Assembly: GCF_954871325.1 (NCBI RefSeq)
Contig: NC_088778.1
Span: forward strand, 29,063,120-29,127,119
Origin: Gordionus sp. m RMFG-2023
Taxonomy: Eukaryota > Nematomorpha > Gordioida > Chordodea > Parachordodidae
Length of the DNA: 64,000 bases
Direction: 5' to 3'
In this document: positions 1 to 25,959 of the stretch, piece after piece
Numbering within the stretch: position 1 is the first letter of the stretch
Layout of the letters: each line of letters starts with the position of its first letter
Program-made: the position numbers and the translations under genes
The notes under the pieces: model-generated
What the model was told of the DNA's origin: nothing
The model's input: the letters and a program-made list of their open reading frames with translations, nothing else
Database searches by the model: none

Positions 1-1311
1 CCGTTAAAATATGGTGCTAATCTAGCATTTATAACTTATTGCAGTATTGAACATATGATAGTTAGTATGTTAAGGCTTATATTTTTCTCAATTTTTTATA
101 TACATTCGGAGTCTGCAAAGCAAAACAAATTTTCTAAAAAATTATAATGGTCCGGACCGGACAAAATTACGCACCAGGTCGAACCCGCATTTTATATATA
201 AAAATTTAGTTAGCGAGCCCGGACAATGTATACAAAAAATATCAAGCATGACCTCTCAAATCTAATATTTTTCTAATCGAGCATTAAAATTTGTATATAT
301 ATTTTTGCGAAATATTTTGATCTTGATTAATACTAATTGAAAATAAACTATAATATGCTTATTTCTTCATATCAGGAGCTGTCTACCTTAAATACCTAAA
401 TCTATAAATAAAATAGGAAATTCACGAAAAAAATTTAAAAAGTTAATTATTAATATATAATCTAATTATACAAATACTAATAATGACAGATATCAAAAAA
501 CAATTAATTTATAAAACGGCTATTATAGGAATTGATAGCATATAAAAAGAGGTAAAAAGGCTTTAATTGACATTTAAATTAATAGGCATGCATTAAAAAT
601 AAGATGGCAGGAAAATACAATATAAACTGTCAGGGCCCTTGACCTTTTGAGAAATTTTGATTGGTCGAGTCGTGAAATTATTTTTTAAAAAATTATCAGG
701 CTTAGATGGGCTAGATAAAGTTTTAAACAAAGGGCTAAGCAGGGCAATTTTTGCAAAATATATTAACGGGCCGGGTTGTGTACATATATCATTTTATTAT
801 TTTGAGAGTTCTATCAATAATTAAAAAATATAATTCTATAAATTTTTATAAAAACTTCCTTAAAATTTAAGAATTGTTAAAAGAGCTTTTTTAACCCCAT
901 TTAGGTGTTAAAATTTATAGAATCTGAATCTTTATATTTTTTGTTTAAAAATTATATTATATTACCTATGTGATTTATTTGAAATTGTAAAATAAAAAAC
1001 AGCGTAATATTTTTTAATTTTATAATAAATCCCTAATTTATTTGGATTTACTTTACATACACACAAAAAGGATCTTATTAAAAACAATCTTTAACCAAAA
1101 AATTCAATAAATATTTAGTTATCTTTCTAGAACTATTTTCTCTAAAATCATTGATATTTTAAAAAAATAATTCATAATTGCTCATTAAAATGTATCAATT
1201 TAAATGTGATTGTAATTTAATTTCTCTCTTTCTTTCTTTTTAAAAAATATTTCTTTTTTAAGTTAAAAACATTATATATAATAAAATTATTATTTTTTAA
1301 ATGTATGAAAT
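1..1311. other. AT-rich sequence upstream of the PTP gene
   Basis: No coding exon is recognisable here. Two patches are less AT-rich (about 150-230 and 640-780, with GGTCCGGACCGG and GGGCCGGGTTG motifs) and resemble decayed ends of hAT-type elements seen elsewhere in the window. If the phosphatase is a receptor, its membrane exon should lie in this stretch or beyond the window edge, but I see no hydrophobic exon with splice signals. Confidence 0.4.
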
Positions 1312-14790
<13,479 letters not shown>

Positions 14791-14804
14791 TGTTGCTTCC
14801 CGAG

Positions 14805-14810
14805 AATAAA
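14805..14810 (+). promoter_or_regulatory. Polyadenylation signal AATAAA
   Basis: AATAAA begins 15 bases after the PTP stop codon. Such short 3' UTRs are usual in compact AT-rich animal genes, but chance occurrence is likely in this composition. Confidence 0.5.
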
Positions 14811-15439
14811 CATATCCTTTTTTAAAAAAAGTTATTTATATGATCATAACTGATTGTTCTTGTAAATGTAAACATTATTAATTATTATTTCACCAGTCCT
14901 TTTTAATGTTATGATTGTTTTTTTTATGGAATTTTATCCATTACATACAATATGAACTATTTTATAAGTTCCCTACCAATGTAAAACAGAATTATATGAG
15001 TAAACTTTTGCATTGGATGGAATGTATATTATAACTTTTTTACTTATTGATTTTGAATAAATTGTGTACAATGTAATTTTACTTTAGTCAATTTGAAATA
15101 AGATTTTTATTAAATCCAAAACAAGATTAGCTGCTAAATATATATATTTTTTAAACTAATCGTCTATTTTTGACAAGTTTTAAAATAAAATTTTTTTAAT
15201 TTTTTGAGATTTATTTTTAAAAAAAAAGGAAATATTTTTTAAATAAATTTTACCTTAAAAATACCAAATATGACAGATGTCATAAATTTCGCTTAAAGAA
15301 TTGGCCATTTTTTTTGATGAAATATGCAAACTTTAGTTATTCCAACTTTATTTGCCACTTAGAGAATTGGAAAGAAAATTTTCCTAACAAATTTCCGGAA
15401 ATAGGTTCTGGATTTTAATAATTTTGCGTCGTGTGGAGT
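14811..15439. other. AT-rich stretch after the PTP gene
   Basis: No coding, RNA or clear repeat structure seen; mostly T and A homopolymer runs. Confidence 0.4.
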
Positions 15440-16020
15440 AGATAATCATTTACTAATATAAAGTTTTAAATATAAACAAATTTATTTTGAAACCTAAATA
15501 TCTAATATTATAAGTACGATGCGAAACAAAATGGTAGGTTTTTTATTAATCAAGTCAGTAGAAGGGCAAAATTTATATTGCTTTTGTAATACTATATTAA
15601 TTCTTGTTTATTTAATTAACTTTATTTATTCTTATATCATATATAAAATATTTAAGAATAAATATTATTTACTTAGATAAACAATAAATAAAAAAAAATT
15701 CAACATTTAATAAATATTACCTAAACCTGGGGGGTAGTGTAATTTCTTGTTTTTATTAATAAAAAAAATAATAATATTTAAATGCGCCATCTTTCGTATA
15801 AAATAATGTTACATTTTAAATATATTCGTAAATTATAAAATATATTACAAAATAGTTAGAAAATTTTAAAAGATATCTTCTTCTTACTCCTAATAAATCC
15901 ATCTATTTTTTAAGAGATTAATTATACTTTTTTATAAAATAATCACTTTATATAAATGTTTATCTTAAATAAGACTATAATTTTGTAATTAAAATCACTC
16001 TATAAATGCCCAATATATTT
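15440..16020 (-). repeat. 5S-associated dispersed repeat, reverse copy without 5S
   Basis: Read on the minus strand this matches the sequence upstream of the 5S copies: GGGCATTTATAGA, TAGTCTTATTTAAGATAAA, GGAGTAAGAAGAAGATATC and AGATGGCGCATTT. It also matches 62745-63450 closely, including the CCTGGGGGG run near 15729. No 5S sequence is present in this copy. Confidence 0.6.
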
Positions 16021-18169
16021 TCCTTAAAAATTTAGTCTCAGATTCTTCGCAGAACGCATAAATCTTTCGCCTTTTACTAAAGATTTCCGTGCGAAGGATC
16101 ATAAATGAGTTATTTCATCTATTGAAAATTTTTTTTATCCCTTTTTTAAAGGGAAACCTAATCATGTATTAAATTTAGATTTTGTAATATTTATATATTA
16201 TATACATAAGTATATCACCGTAAATATGTTTTTCCGACAAGGTATTATTTTCACAACTTTTCTTCATTTTTTTGAGCGCGTTATTTTTAAACTTTAAAAA
16301 TTTATATAAATAATCTTATAAATTGTAAGACAATTTTTCTGTTAACCTGTAAATGTAATTTATAATTTTATATTAAAAATATATAGAAATTTTAATTTTA
16401 ACATTAAGTTTAAAAATTAATGGTCTTAAATTCAGAGGATAGGTATTCTAAACATGATGGCATGCACATCTGGTAAAATCAGATTTTTAAGTTTTAAAAA
16501 ACGCGTTTCAAAAAATGATTTAAAGTTTAGCTGAAAAAAAATACATTGACGCTAACATATATAATTTTTTATTATATCCGCCTATTGCAGACCTCTCATT
16601 TGTGTGCTATATGAATAGAAAAAAATCAATAAACAAATTAAAATGGATATTAAAACTTTAATTAAAGAAGGAGAGGATTGAAGTTGATTATATGATTATT
16701 TAATGGTTAGGATGTAGCAGCATATCTCATATAAATCCCTGTTGATATTAAAATTAAAACATTGATATGATATATCAATATGAAAAAGAGTGTACTTACA
16801 TCCTTTAGGTTCTTATTAGTTTTCAATTTCAATATTTTTTTTCTATAGAATACTGAGTGTCCAATTTTTTTGTTCCATTTTTTGACAAGATTTTTTTTTT
16901 TGGAATATTAGTTCCCCGCATGTAATCTTTTCTCATTCCCGTTTTTATAACTACCTTTTATTAACTTTTCTACCCCATTTCTTACAATCTTTCTCTTCTA
17001 AATATTTCAGAAAAGTGATTAATCAAATCGCAAGACTTATACCCCCTCGGCCAAGATATTCTCATTTTCCAATCAGAGCTTCTTTTTGTATACTTTCTAT
17101 TATAATATCAACTAAATTAATTAAATGGCTTAACTATATTTATTATTTATAATGAGTAGATATATACACATAAATAGTACATTATACAACACTTTTTGTA
17201 TTCTTTTCGTTTAAAATAATTTGTCAAACATCATAGAGAAGCGGGCCACTTAAACAACGCAAAATGACAAAATCAGGCAAATTTTCGCAAACAAAAAGCA
17301 TAAAAAACACGTAGTAATCATGAAAAATGATGTAACAATCGATATAGGCTTACAAATTTTAAAAATATGCATCATTATTTAATTTTGTTTTTTTTTGTTA
17401 ATGATTTTTTTTTTAAATTTTGATACTAATGAATTATTTAAGCAATTTATTCAAGTTTAGCTCTGGTCAAGAATAGGATGATAGAGATTTGCCGAAAAGT
17501 AATATTAGACATATTTAGATATACTATTATTTATAATGAATAATTAACATTTTTAATTATATTATATCGCATTTTAATTTTTTTTTATATGAATAATATA
17601 AATAAGCCCCGATTTCTAATGGTTAGTTTACTGAGACCAGGCATTCTACGGATAAACAGTAGATGGATAAAGTTGCTAATGGTGATGAATCAATTTACAT
17701 TTAAATTCAAAAGCCCCTATATTACTTTAGATATTAGTGAGTAGAAGCTTAAAGTGACAAGTAAAATTCGCATTTATTATTAGTTTTGGCCATATATTAA
17801 GTAAGAAAGTTGACAATATATTGGAATTAAAAAGGTATAAATTCATATGGGTGAATAAAAAAAATGAATCAAAATTATTTTTAGTAATCTTTTCTTGGGC
17901 AAGATATAAATACAAAAATACCTCTTTTAAAAATGTATTCTTAATTCAATTTTACGTGATAAATTCTATAGAGCCGACAAGGGATAGATATTCAACTACA
18001 TAAAAAAATTGAAGGTAATATATTCGTTATATATATATATTATACATAAGTATATATAAATATTAAAAAAAATAACCCAATTGGTTTTGAAAAAAAGCTG
18101 GAGAGGATATTTTGATTTTTCTAAAATTTACTCTGGTCTTTCTTGTAAATAATTCGCAATTTAATTAAA

Positions 18170-18305
18170 GCTCCTTTGCCTTTAATACAAAATTAATCAT
18201 TCATGATCAACATGAATTTATGGCTAAATACACAAAATATGCTGCATTTTTTTGTGTATTTATGGGTATTTCTTCGCGAATTCGCGCAAACTGAATATAC
18301 AGGGT
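18170..18305. mobile_element. CCTGCATTCAC-type short inverted element
   Basis: ATACACAAAATATG and its inverted partner CATTTTTTTGTGTAT with TCGCGAATTCGCGC; the same element sits at 30530-30660 in the second copy of the large duplication, so it was there before the duplication. Confidence 0.4.
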
Positions 18306-19599
18306 AATAAATTGAATTTAATATAAATTTTTAAAAATTAAAATTAATAGTTAATTTATTGAGTGAGTTTCTATTTTATATTTAAAAAAATTGTTAGGAA
18401 ATGTATTTTTAGAATTATTTTTTTTTATATTGGTGATTTACGAATTTCCGACAAGTGAAATATTCGAACTATTTAAATTTAAAACGATTTTTTCATACAA
18501 TTTTTGCAAATTGAAATCAAGTAAACAAATTATTCAAATCAAAATTATCTGAATCGTAGTAGTAAATTTGGCCGAGCCTTGAACAAAAACAATGATGATT
18601 TCAAAAAAAATTAAATTTTTCGAATTTTTTAAAAAAAATAAACTTTTACGAAAATAAAGTGGGAAAAAAATTAGTTCAAGTTCAAAATTACGTAATTCTT
18701 CCCAGAAATAATTAAATTTATCAAGATAAAGCTAGATACAATACATATTTTATCGGATTGCTTTATATTTCTTACATTATATTTCATCATTCTAATATTG
18801 TTATTATATATATATTAGGATTAGCATGATATAAAATTTACAACCATTCTTATAATTGGTTAGCGGTTAAAAATATTTAATTTTTGGCATGTAAAAGTTC
18901 TTATCAATTTTTTTTCATATACAAAATTTAAATAAAAATATCGATATTTAATATATTTTTTATTATTGTCAACGCGTTTACTTTTTTTTTTGCAAAATTT
19001 AAAATAAAATCTACAGATATTTTTATTTTCTTGTGTAAGCAAGCAGTAAAAAGTTTTGTTACGTTTCACGGCTAAATTATTTTATTTAAAGTTAAAATTA
19101 TATATACCACTATTTATGTTAGCTGTGATTGAAATTTAGAATTAAGATAACTAAAATTGATTTTTTATGTTTTTCGGGGTGTAAATTTTTTTTAAAAATT
19201 TTTTTAATTTTTATATCGTTACTTCTATTAAATTATAATATAATTCAAAACTCCTTACCTGCTGAATTGATCGACTTGGGGGCGGGGATGAAATAAATAT
19301 TATTCGTATAAAATTTTTGACCATAGCATTTCTCTTAATGGGCATGTTTAGATCTTAACATTTTATTTTTAACTTTTGCACAATATTAAGAGAAAAATAT
19401 CTGTTAGTGTTATATTTGAATATCGTATATATTATAAAGGTTACGTCGTTATATATAAGGATAGTTTATTTGGAAAACAATGGTTTGATTGTTTGCAATA
19501 TATAGATTTGGTCAATGAATTGTATTATAATAATACTATAATAAAAGTATAATTTTTACAGCAATAAATTTTGTCCTATTTCATCTCAAAATTTAATAG

Positions 19600-20460
19600 A
19601 TCATATGCTAAGTGTATTAGTTTTAATTCTCATAATATCTCACATTTAATATCGCTTTTGGCATATATTTTAATTTGGTTTTTGGAACTATGAAGCATGA
19701 TATATAATTGGAAAGAGTACTAAATAATCAGCATTTTGGCCGCTTTTTTATATCCTCATTAATGTGTGTATTAAATGTTTCATCTAAAAAATTCAACATC
19801 AAAGCGACGAAGCCGTTCCAAAAGTTGTATTTTCTGATGAAACTTCATATGCAAACTTGAAAAAAGTTTAAAAAAGGTTTCAATTTCCTTTAAGTTGTAT
19901 TTTCTGATGAAACTTCATATGCAAACTTGAAAAAAGTTTAAGGAAGGTTTCAATTTCCTTTAAATATTTTGCCTCATTGACATTAATATAAAAATCATCT
20001 TTAGGAAGACATTCTTACCCTAATCGTTTAATGGCGTCTAAATTCTTTAAAATAAAATATATTATATAAATAACATTAAATATTATGGTTAATTTACTTT
20101 ATTTATTGTAGAAATCATACATAAGATACTTTGAATTCCACCAGGTGACCACGGCGAGTGGTACCCTTGTACCGGCAGAGATGGCGGTTTTTTCGAATGA
20201 ACTTAGGCGACAGGTGAAGTTTTTACACCAATTGATGTATTTTTTCCAATTTTTGATCAAACATATTAATTTTTCTTTAACTATAATTTTGATAACATGA
20301 GCTAGGCATCCATGACTATAGAAAGGCATATTGTATTTTTCCCTATAATGATTGGCCATTCTGCTGCACTTATCATATTTTTAGCATTATCATATATAAG
20401 CGCTATAACATTTTTTTAATCTCAAATGTTTCAAGAGATTTTAATAAATAATTAGCTATA
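19600..20460 (-). pseudogene. hAT transposase fragment
   Basis: Minus strand 20359-20099 encodes MPFYSHGCLAHVIKIIVKE and, further on, VVTWWNSKYLMYDF, matching the hAT core CLAHxINLIVxE and TRWNSxYxM. Only the central part survives; the copy at 33256-34560 is longer. It is interrupted by the TTCTA microsatellite. Plain DNA transposon; the fragment cannot make a working protein. Confidence 0.75.
19822..19961. repeat. 70-bp tandem duplication
   Basis: Two near-identical 70-bp units, each starting AAGTTGTATTTTCTGATGAA. The second copy of the large duplication (near 33487) has one unit only, so this arose after the copies separated or was lost there. Confidence 0.85.
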
Positions 20461-20470
20461 TCTTGTCCAT

Positions 20471-20597
20471 TTCTATTCTATTCTATTCTATTCTATTCTA
20501 TTCTATTCTATTCTATTCTATTCTATTCTATTCTATTCTATTCTATTCTATTCTATTCTATTCTATTCTATTCTATTCTATTCTATTCTATTCTATT
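20471..20597 (+). repeat. (TTCTA)n microsatellite, about 25 units
   Basis: Perfect pentanucleotide repeat within the hAT remnant. Absent from the paralogous position near 34032, so it expanded in this copy. Confidence 0.98.
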
Positions 20598-20902
20598 TTT
20601 AAATATAATAATCAAAAAAATTGTAAAAACGCTATTCTTCCTATACAATCATCCTTTTTTTTCGGAGAGTTTTATTGGAAATATTTCTAAAATAAATAAT
20701 TTTTTATAAAGATTTATCGTTAAAAACAACAGAATACTTTTGTAATTAATATTCTAAATCAAAATATAAATTGAATATTGAAAGAAAAAAAAATGGTTTC
20801 CAAAAAAATTTAAACTCTTTGGTCCGGCTTAAAAACTGACATTTTTTTCGATTAAATCGCGGCCTAATAATTTGTTTCCATTGGGAAAGTATAAATAAAT
20901 AT

Positions 20903-21055
20903 CAGTGACCATCGGCCCTATTTTAATTTTTTTTAAAATATACCCGGGGCAGGTCGTCAAAAAAATTTATTAAAAAAATACTCGGGGCAGGTCGTGTCAA
21001 AAATTTTTTTTAAAAAAGAAGTCTGAGTCGGGCAGTAAAAATGGCACGAGCCACC
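20903..21055. mobile_element. hAT-type MITE fragment with CCCGGGGCAGGTCG motifs
   Basis: CAGTGACCATCGGCCC then ATACCCGGGGCAGGTCG, repeated once. Resembles the short elements that follow the 5S copies at 23029 and 49252. Confidence 0.45.
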
Positions 21056-21097
21056 AAAATAAGGGTGAGTTTATTGGGGGGGGGGGGGGGGGGAATT

Positions 21098-21663
21098 AAT
21101 AACCGTAATTAATATCGGTTCTTTTCAGGTTTAGATTGAAAAAAAAATATCTGTTCAAAGTTAGGTAAAAATAATAATATCGGTTCGATTTCAACTTTTA
21201 AAATCACCTGTTCGAACTCTTTTGCATATAAGCGGTATTGGTAAAATTATATAAAAGAAACATATTCAAAATATTATCCTATGCTTTAAAAAAAGAATCT
21301 ATGCCTTCAAAATATTTTCACGAATCTCTCTTGTCAAATTAAATCTATGGAGGAGGAAGAAGAAATTTTATGTCTGAGAATACTTCTATATGCTAACTTG
21401 GGTAGCCGGCACCGTCAAATAGCAATATACAAAAATATCTGAAAAAAATTGTTAACTGATATTTATCGCAAAAATGTCCGGGTTATTAATTATCTTTAAA
21501 AATAGTTGAATTATCAAAAAGTTCACAACGATTCAAGGATATTTTTCGGGAGGGGGGGGGGGCTCGGTTTAGGTTCGAGTGACAAAATTTATAACGGTTC
21601 AGGGTAAATATTATTGGTTAATACAGGTTTAGCGGTTCGGTAAAGGTTCGGTTTTAATGCCTG
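21098..21663. mobile_element. hAT-like short element with AACCGG-rich ends (copy 2)
   Basis: TAATATCGGTTCTTTTCAGG at the left and GGTTCGGTTTTAATGCCTG at the right; the middle shares TGCTAACTTGGGTAGCCGG with copies 1 and 3. A run of G (21078-21094) lies at the left edge and another near 21552. Non-coding. Confidence 0.5.
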
Positions 21664-22194
21664 AAATAAACAATTTTGCGAACATTTTTCCTAACTCCAA
21701 CCATAGTCAAATTATATTTAAGTAAAACAAAAAGATTATACATTTAATTAAAAATTTTATAACAAGTTATGAATAGCATCTACAATTATGAACTTATGAG
21801 AAAATATACAACACTATGAAATGCATGTAGAAAGGCCAAATTTTCAGAAAAGATAAGAAAGATGCAAATATTTATTTATGTATAAAAATTAGCTAATTAA
21901 AAGATATTTCTTTAGCTTTCACCTTATAGTTGTATAAAATATTGCTATCAGCTAAACCAATCAATTGATTTAAAAGATCTAATTTTGCAGGACTACTTAT
22001 TTTTATTTTCTTACCATCTAATGAGCAAAGGCAGTTTGGAAATCCATGTTTTTCAAAATATTATTGTGCAATCTAAAATGTTGGGAAATACTATTGGCTT
22101 AAGATTATTACGATGATTATCATTAGACAAATATTTTTTAATAAAACACTATTGGTTAAATTTTATTGAAATTTTTTGAGCAATATTATAATAG

Positions 22195-22310
22195 AAAAAT
22201 ATCTCTAATAGATGAAATAACTCATTTATGATCCTTCACACGGAAATCTTTAGTAAAAGAGGAAATATTTATGCGTTCTGTGAAGAATCTGAGACCAAAA
22301 ACCTGTAAGG
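22195..22310 (-). repeat. AGTCTCAGATTCTTCGCAGA repeat, reverse orientation
   Basis: Reverse complement of the block at 16029; also near 27322, 42230 and 63460. In each case it abuts the 5S-associated repeat. Confidence 0.65.
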
Positions 22311-22324
22311 TAAATATATCAGGA

Positions 22325-22862
22325 ACTTATAGAATAATTTTAATTATAATATTAGTCTTATCTAAGATAAAAATTTACATAAAAATTATTGATTACTTTA
22401 TATGATAGCAATCACAACTCAGAAATAGTAGTTTATATCAAAGTTAATTTTTAATATTAATAAATAATTTTTATTATTTTAGAGTTAGAAATTTTAAAAA
22501 CTATGTTTAAATGGGTGGGAGATATATCTTATTACTAGTGTATAACTCTCAAAAAATAATTTTTAGGATTAATAGGAGGATGTCCTTCAGAATTTTCTAA
22601 CTATTTTGTACTATCATATTTAATTTTATATTTCTCATAATTATGAATAATTTTATGTGCTAGATGGTGTAAATTTATTTTACTTAATAAAATCAAAATA
22701 CCTGTAAAAAAATAAATAAATATAGAAATTATATGTAAAAAATTATCTTGTTTATTTAAGATAATAATTTTTGTTTACGAAATTATTTGTTTATTAAAAT
22801 AAATTGTAATTTTTTAAAAAATTATGATTCACATATATAATGAATTTAAAATCAATATTTTC
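22325..22862 (+). repeat. 5S-associated repeat, upstream module
   Basis: Contains TAGTCTTATCTAAGATAAAA, TAGGAGGATGTCCTTCAGAA, GATAATAATTTTTGTTT and runs directly into the 5S copy. The same order of blocks precedes the copies at 37303, 43457 and 49088. Confidence 0.7.
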
Positions 22863-22980
22863 GATTACGTCCATATCACGTTGAAAGCACCGGTTCCCTT
22901 TCGAACACCGAAGTTAAGCAACGTTGAGCTTGGTTAGTACTTGGATGGGTGACCGCCTGGGAATCCCAAGTGTCGTAATC
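22863..22980 (+). rRNA. 5S ribosomal RNA (intact copy 1)
   Basis: 118 nt. Terminal stem GATTACG pairs perfectly with CGTAATC. Internal control region is clear: AAGTTAAGCAACGTTGAG (A box) and GGATGGGTGACCGCCTGGG (C box). It differs from the copy at 49088 by one change in the 5' part and by a paired change (GCTTGG with CCAAG in place of GCCTGG with CCAGG) that keeps the helix. Followed by a T-run terminator. Component of the large ribosomal subunit, made by pol III. Confidence 0.93.
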
Positions 22981-22987
22981 TTTTTTT
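22981..22987 (+). terminator. Pol III T-run terminator after 5S
   Basis: Seven T directly after the 5S 3' end. Confidence 0.8.
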
Positions 22988-23028
22988 CACGCTATTTATT
23001 TGATAAAATCTTGTTGATGATTTTTATC

Positions 23029-23110
23029 AGATATCTGCAGGGGCCTGCCTGCTCTTATTTTAGTTTTTTTTAAATACCCGGCCATTAAATTATTTTATTA
23101 TACCCGGGGC
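23029..23110 (+). mobile_element. hAT-type MITE remnant after 5S
   Basis: CAGATATCTGCAGGGGCCTG and TACCCGGGGCATATAG. A homologous piece follows the 5S copy at 49088 at the same distance, so it is part of the duplicated 5S unit. Confidence 0.5.
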
Positions 23111-23510
23111 ATATAGTCATTATTAGCTATAAAAATTAAAAATAAATTCTCCTATGACTGATTTGAGAGTTCATTTAAATCAGATTTTTCATTTAAAATG
23201 AAGAGTGTGTTAAGATCAATTTTTTTATTTTTCAAAATTAGTATAAATAATTTTAAAATATTTTTTCTACAAAGTAGATTCCATTTATTATATATTTTTT
23301 TTGTCAAAAATTATCCTTCTTTTAACCAATCAAATGACGGATTTAATAGGAGTAAAATAAAGATATCTTTCAGAATTTTATAACTATTTTGTATTATCAT
23401 TTTTAATTTGACTATTTCACATATATATGACATTCTTTTATAAGCTAGATGGCGTAAATTAGTGATAATAATTTTGACTCACGTGCATAGATTAAATATT
23501 ATATTTTAAA
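23111..23510 (+). repeat. 5S-associated repeat, downstream module
   Basis: TTATTAGCTATAAAAATTAA, then ATGAAGAGTGTGTTAAGATC and AGCTAGATGGCGTAAATT. Shared with 49380-49512 and 56690-56960. Confidence 0.6.
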
Positions 23511-23673
23511 TGTTACTGACATTTATTACTGACATGTAAAGATTAAATATTATATTTTCTATTGATATATTGATATTCAAAGGCATTGCTCTATTCTTTT
23601 ATTCTATTTAATTTTGTATTTAATATTAACTCTTAAAGTTTTATATATTGAGTTTAAGTTAAGTTTAAAGATG

Positions 23674-25429
23674 CAGGGGCGTCGCTAGCCTTTATAATCT
23701 CAGGGTGCTCAACTAAAAAATTTTAGGGGGGCTTTGCCCCTATACCCTCCAATTTGCGTCGCCCCGCATTTACTTGGCCTTCGGTCGGGTTTTATATTAA
23801 TATATAATACTTTTTTAAAATTTGCTAACTCTAAACAATTATGCTGAATTTCATATTTTGTCATTTATTATATTTTGCATAGAAAATAAACTAGCATATA
23901 AATAATTAAACATATCTAAAAATAATATTTTTTAATACAAAATCTATTTATTACAGTAGACAAGTTTTATAGAATGGACTAATAAGAAGAAATCTATTAG
24001 CCTTCCAAATCAAAAATCCTTGAAGAAGAGAATATAAACGACCAATCCAAATTATAAAACTATATGGTGGTTAGAGTTTTCTCTTAGATGACATGGAAGC
24101 TAGATAAGTAATCGAGAAAATTATTGTGAGATATTAAACTTATAAAAGATTATCTTACATTTTTTAATGATATATAAACGACTACACAGTTGACCAGTAT
24201 TGCGTATCTAAAATATACAATCATATGCTCTCAGAAGCTGTAGTATAATCTTAAATTACATAGCCACACAAATAATAGATGCTGGTTAATTTACAGTCAT
24301 AGCCATGACACTCATGATGGTAACCCATATCAGAATTATTATGTTAGATAAATTGATGAAACAAAAACAATATAAATCTTTAGAAGAAATTATGCAAATA
24401 TATTGAAACCTTGAGTTATTTACAAGGCAAGGATGCCATATTAGAAATGAAAAATTTTGTGAATATAAAATAAGAACCAGAGTGATATCAGAAATTAAAA
24501 TAATATTGTCGCACCATCTCTAGTTGGTATATTATATCTTAAAATTTTAGTAGTTTGTAATAATATCAAAAATATATTCGTATTAAAACTAAAAACTGTT
24601 TTTCAAAGAAAAAAAAATTAGCTTTTCTAAAAACACGTAAAAAAAATAGAAGAAAAGATATCTAATTTATTACCTCCATTGTGGGATGAATAATAAGAGG
24701 TTAAATAATAATAATATTTTAAATAAATGGATGGCGTTAAATAGTTGATTACAAATTGTTACTTATATTTATTACCCTAAGCATTTATTAGTCAAGTTTT
24801 AAAAATAAAATGTAATATATTATATAACTGTCAAATACATCTGCAAAAGTGGAATTTTACCTAATATTTTATAAATAATTATATATTATAAAGGATTATA
24901 AACTATATGTCTACTTACTTTTTATAAATAAATCTCTTATACTTATTAGGATTTGAACCTTGAAAATAATTTTAGAAAAAATGATAATTGAATTTAAAAA
25001 TCAATAATATAGTTGATTAGTGATGTTACAATTAAATTTGTTAATTTTCAATTAATAAATGATTATATTAATTTAATTAGGGTTATATAATAATTTAAAT
25101 AATAAAAGTCAAATAAGATTCAACTGTTAATGCTAAATTAATATTTAGTGAGTGATATTGATATATTTTTAACACAGAATTTGATCGCAAGCTGACATAG
25201 TAAAAATATAATTTATATGTATGTCTTATTAAATTTTAAATAATAAAATCTATACATTACTCAATAGAATTATAAATAAATTGTTCAGGGAGCAATTAAA
25301 AAAATTTATTTTTAGTTCAAGGGGGTATTAAGAAGTCATTAAAAAAAAAATTTTTCTTCAGGGGACTATTCAAATTTTTCAGGGGGCTTGAGCCCTTGCG
25401 CCCCCCCCCCCCACCTAGCGACGCCACTG
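23674..25429. mobile_element. Non-autonomous hAT element, CAGTGGCG-type ends
   Basis: 1,756 bp. The left end CAGGGGCGTCGCTAGCC and right end CCTAGCGACGCCACTG are inverted repeats. Flanked by 8-bp duplications TAAAGATG (23666-23673) and CAAAGATG (25430-25437), 7 of 8 matching, the size expected for hAT. No transposase inside; the interior is AT-rich and I see no gene in it. Subterminal GGGGGCTTTGCCCC and GGGGGCTTGAGCCC repeats are also inverted. Related ends bound 39391-41435. Confidence 0.8.
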
Positions 25430-25437
25430 CAAAGATG

Positions 25438-25955
25438 TGAAACCTTAATATAGAAATGAGAGATAAAACAGTTTTAAAATGTAGGTAAGATAACTACTTG
25501 CGCTATTTCATGTTGAACTTAAGGTTAAAAATAATATATAAGTCATAAACATTTTTTAAACATTTTATTTTATAAATTATATTTTACAAAAAATGAAAAA
25601 GGATGAACAATATGTTCCATTTTATATTTATAAAAAATAATGTGCATCTTATATATAATACTTAATTTGTATATGAAATTTATTTGTATATATAATGATT
25701 AGAAAAACAAATTAATAAGATGCGATATAAATAAGATATGCGATATAAATAAGATTAATTTGCGATTAAAATAAGATTAATTAAAATTTATTATGAGGTC
25801 AAAATGCTTTCGATAATTTCTTAAATATATATTCAAATTGATGTTACTTAATTCTTTAATTGGCATATAATATCCCCATTTATAAATAGTGTGGATAACT
25901 ATATTTATCTTAAGCATAGTTGCCATTGCAACTAACTCCACCTCTGTTTAATAAA
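25438..25955. other. AT-rich stretch without recognised features
   Basis: No gene or clear repeat family; a short GCGATATAAATAAGATTAAT-like repeat occurs at 25720-25780. Confidence 0.4.
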
Positions 25956-25959
25956 TTGC

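Larger units (their letters stand above)
16029..20470. repeat. Large duplicated segment, copy 1
   Basis: Collinear with 27322-34040 over at least 3.3 kb: shared landmarks include AGTCTCAGATTCTTCGCAGA, AGAAGCGGGCCACT, TTATGGCTAAATACACAAAA and CTGAATTGATCGACTTGGG. Divergence is mostly small indels and substitutions. The shared part extends into a hAT transposase remnant. Most of it is non-coding. Confidence 0.75.

Noticed and set aside
20463-20690. Reading frame through the TTCTA repeat
   Set aside because: Microsatellite translation (Leu-Phe-Tyr-Ser-Ile); no coding sense.
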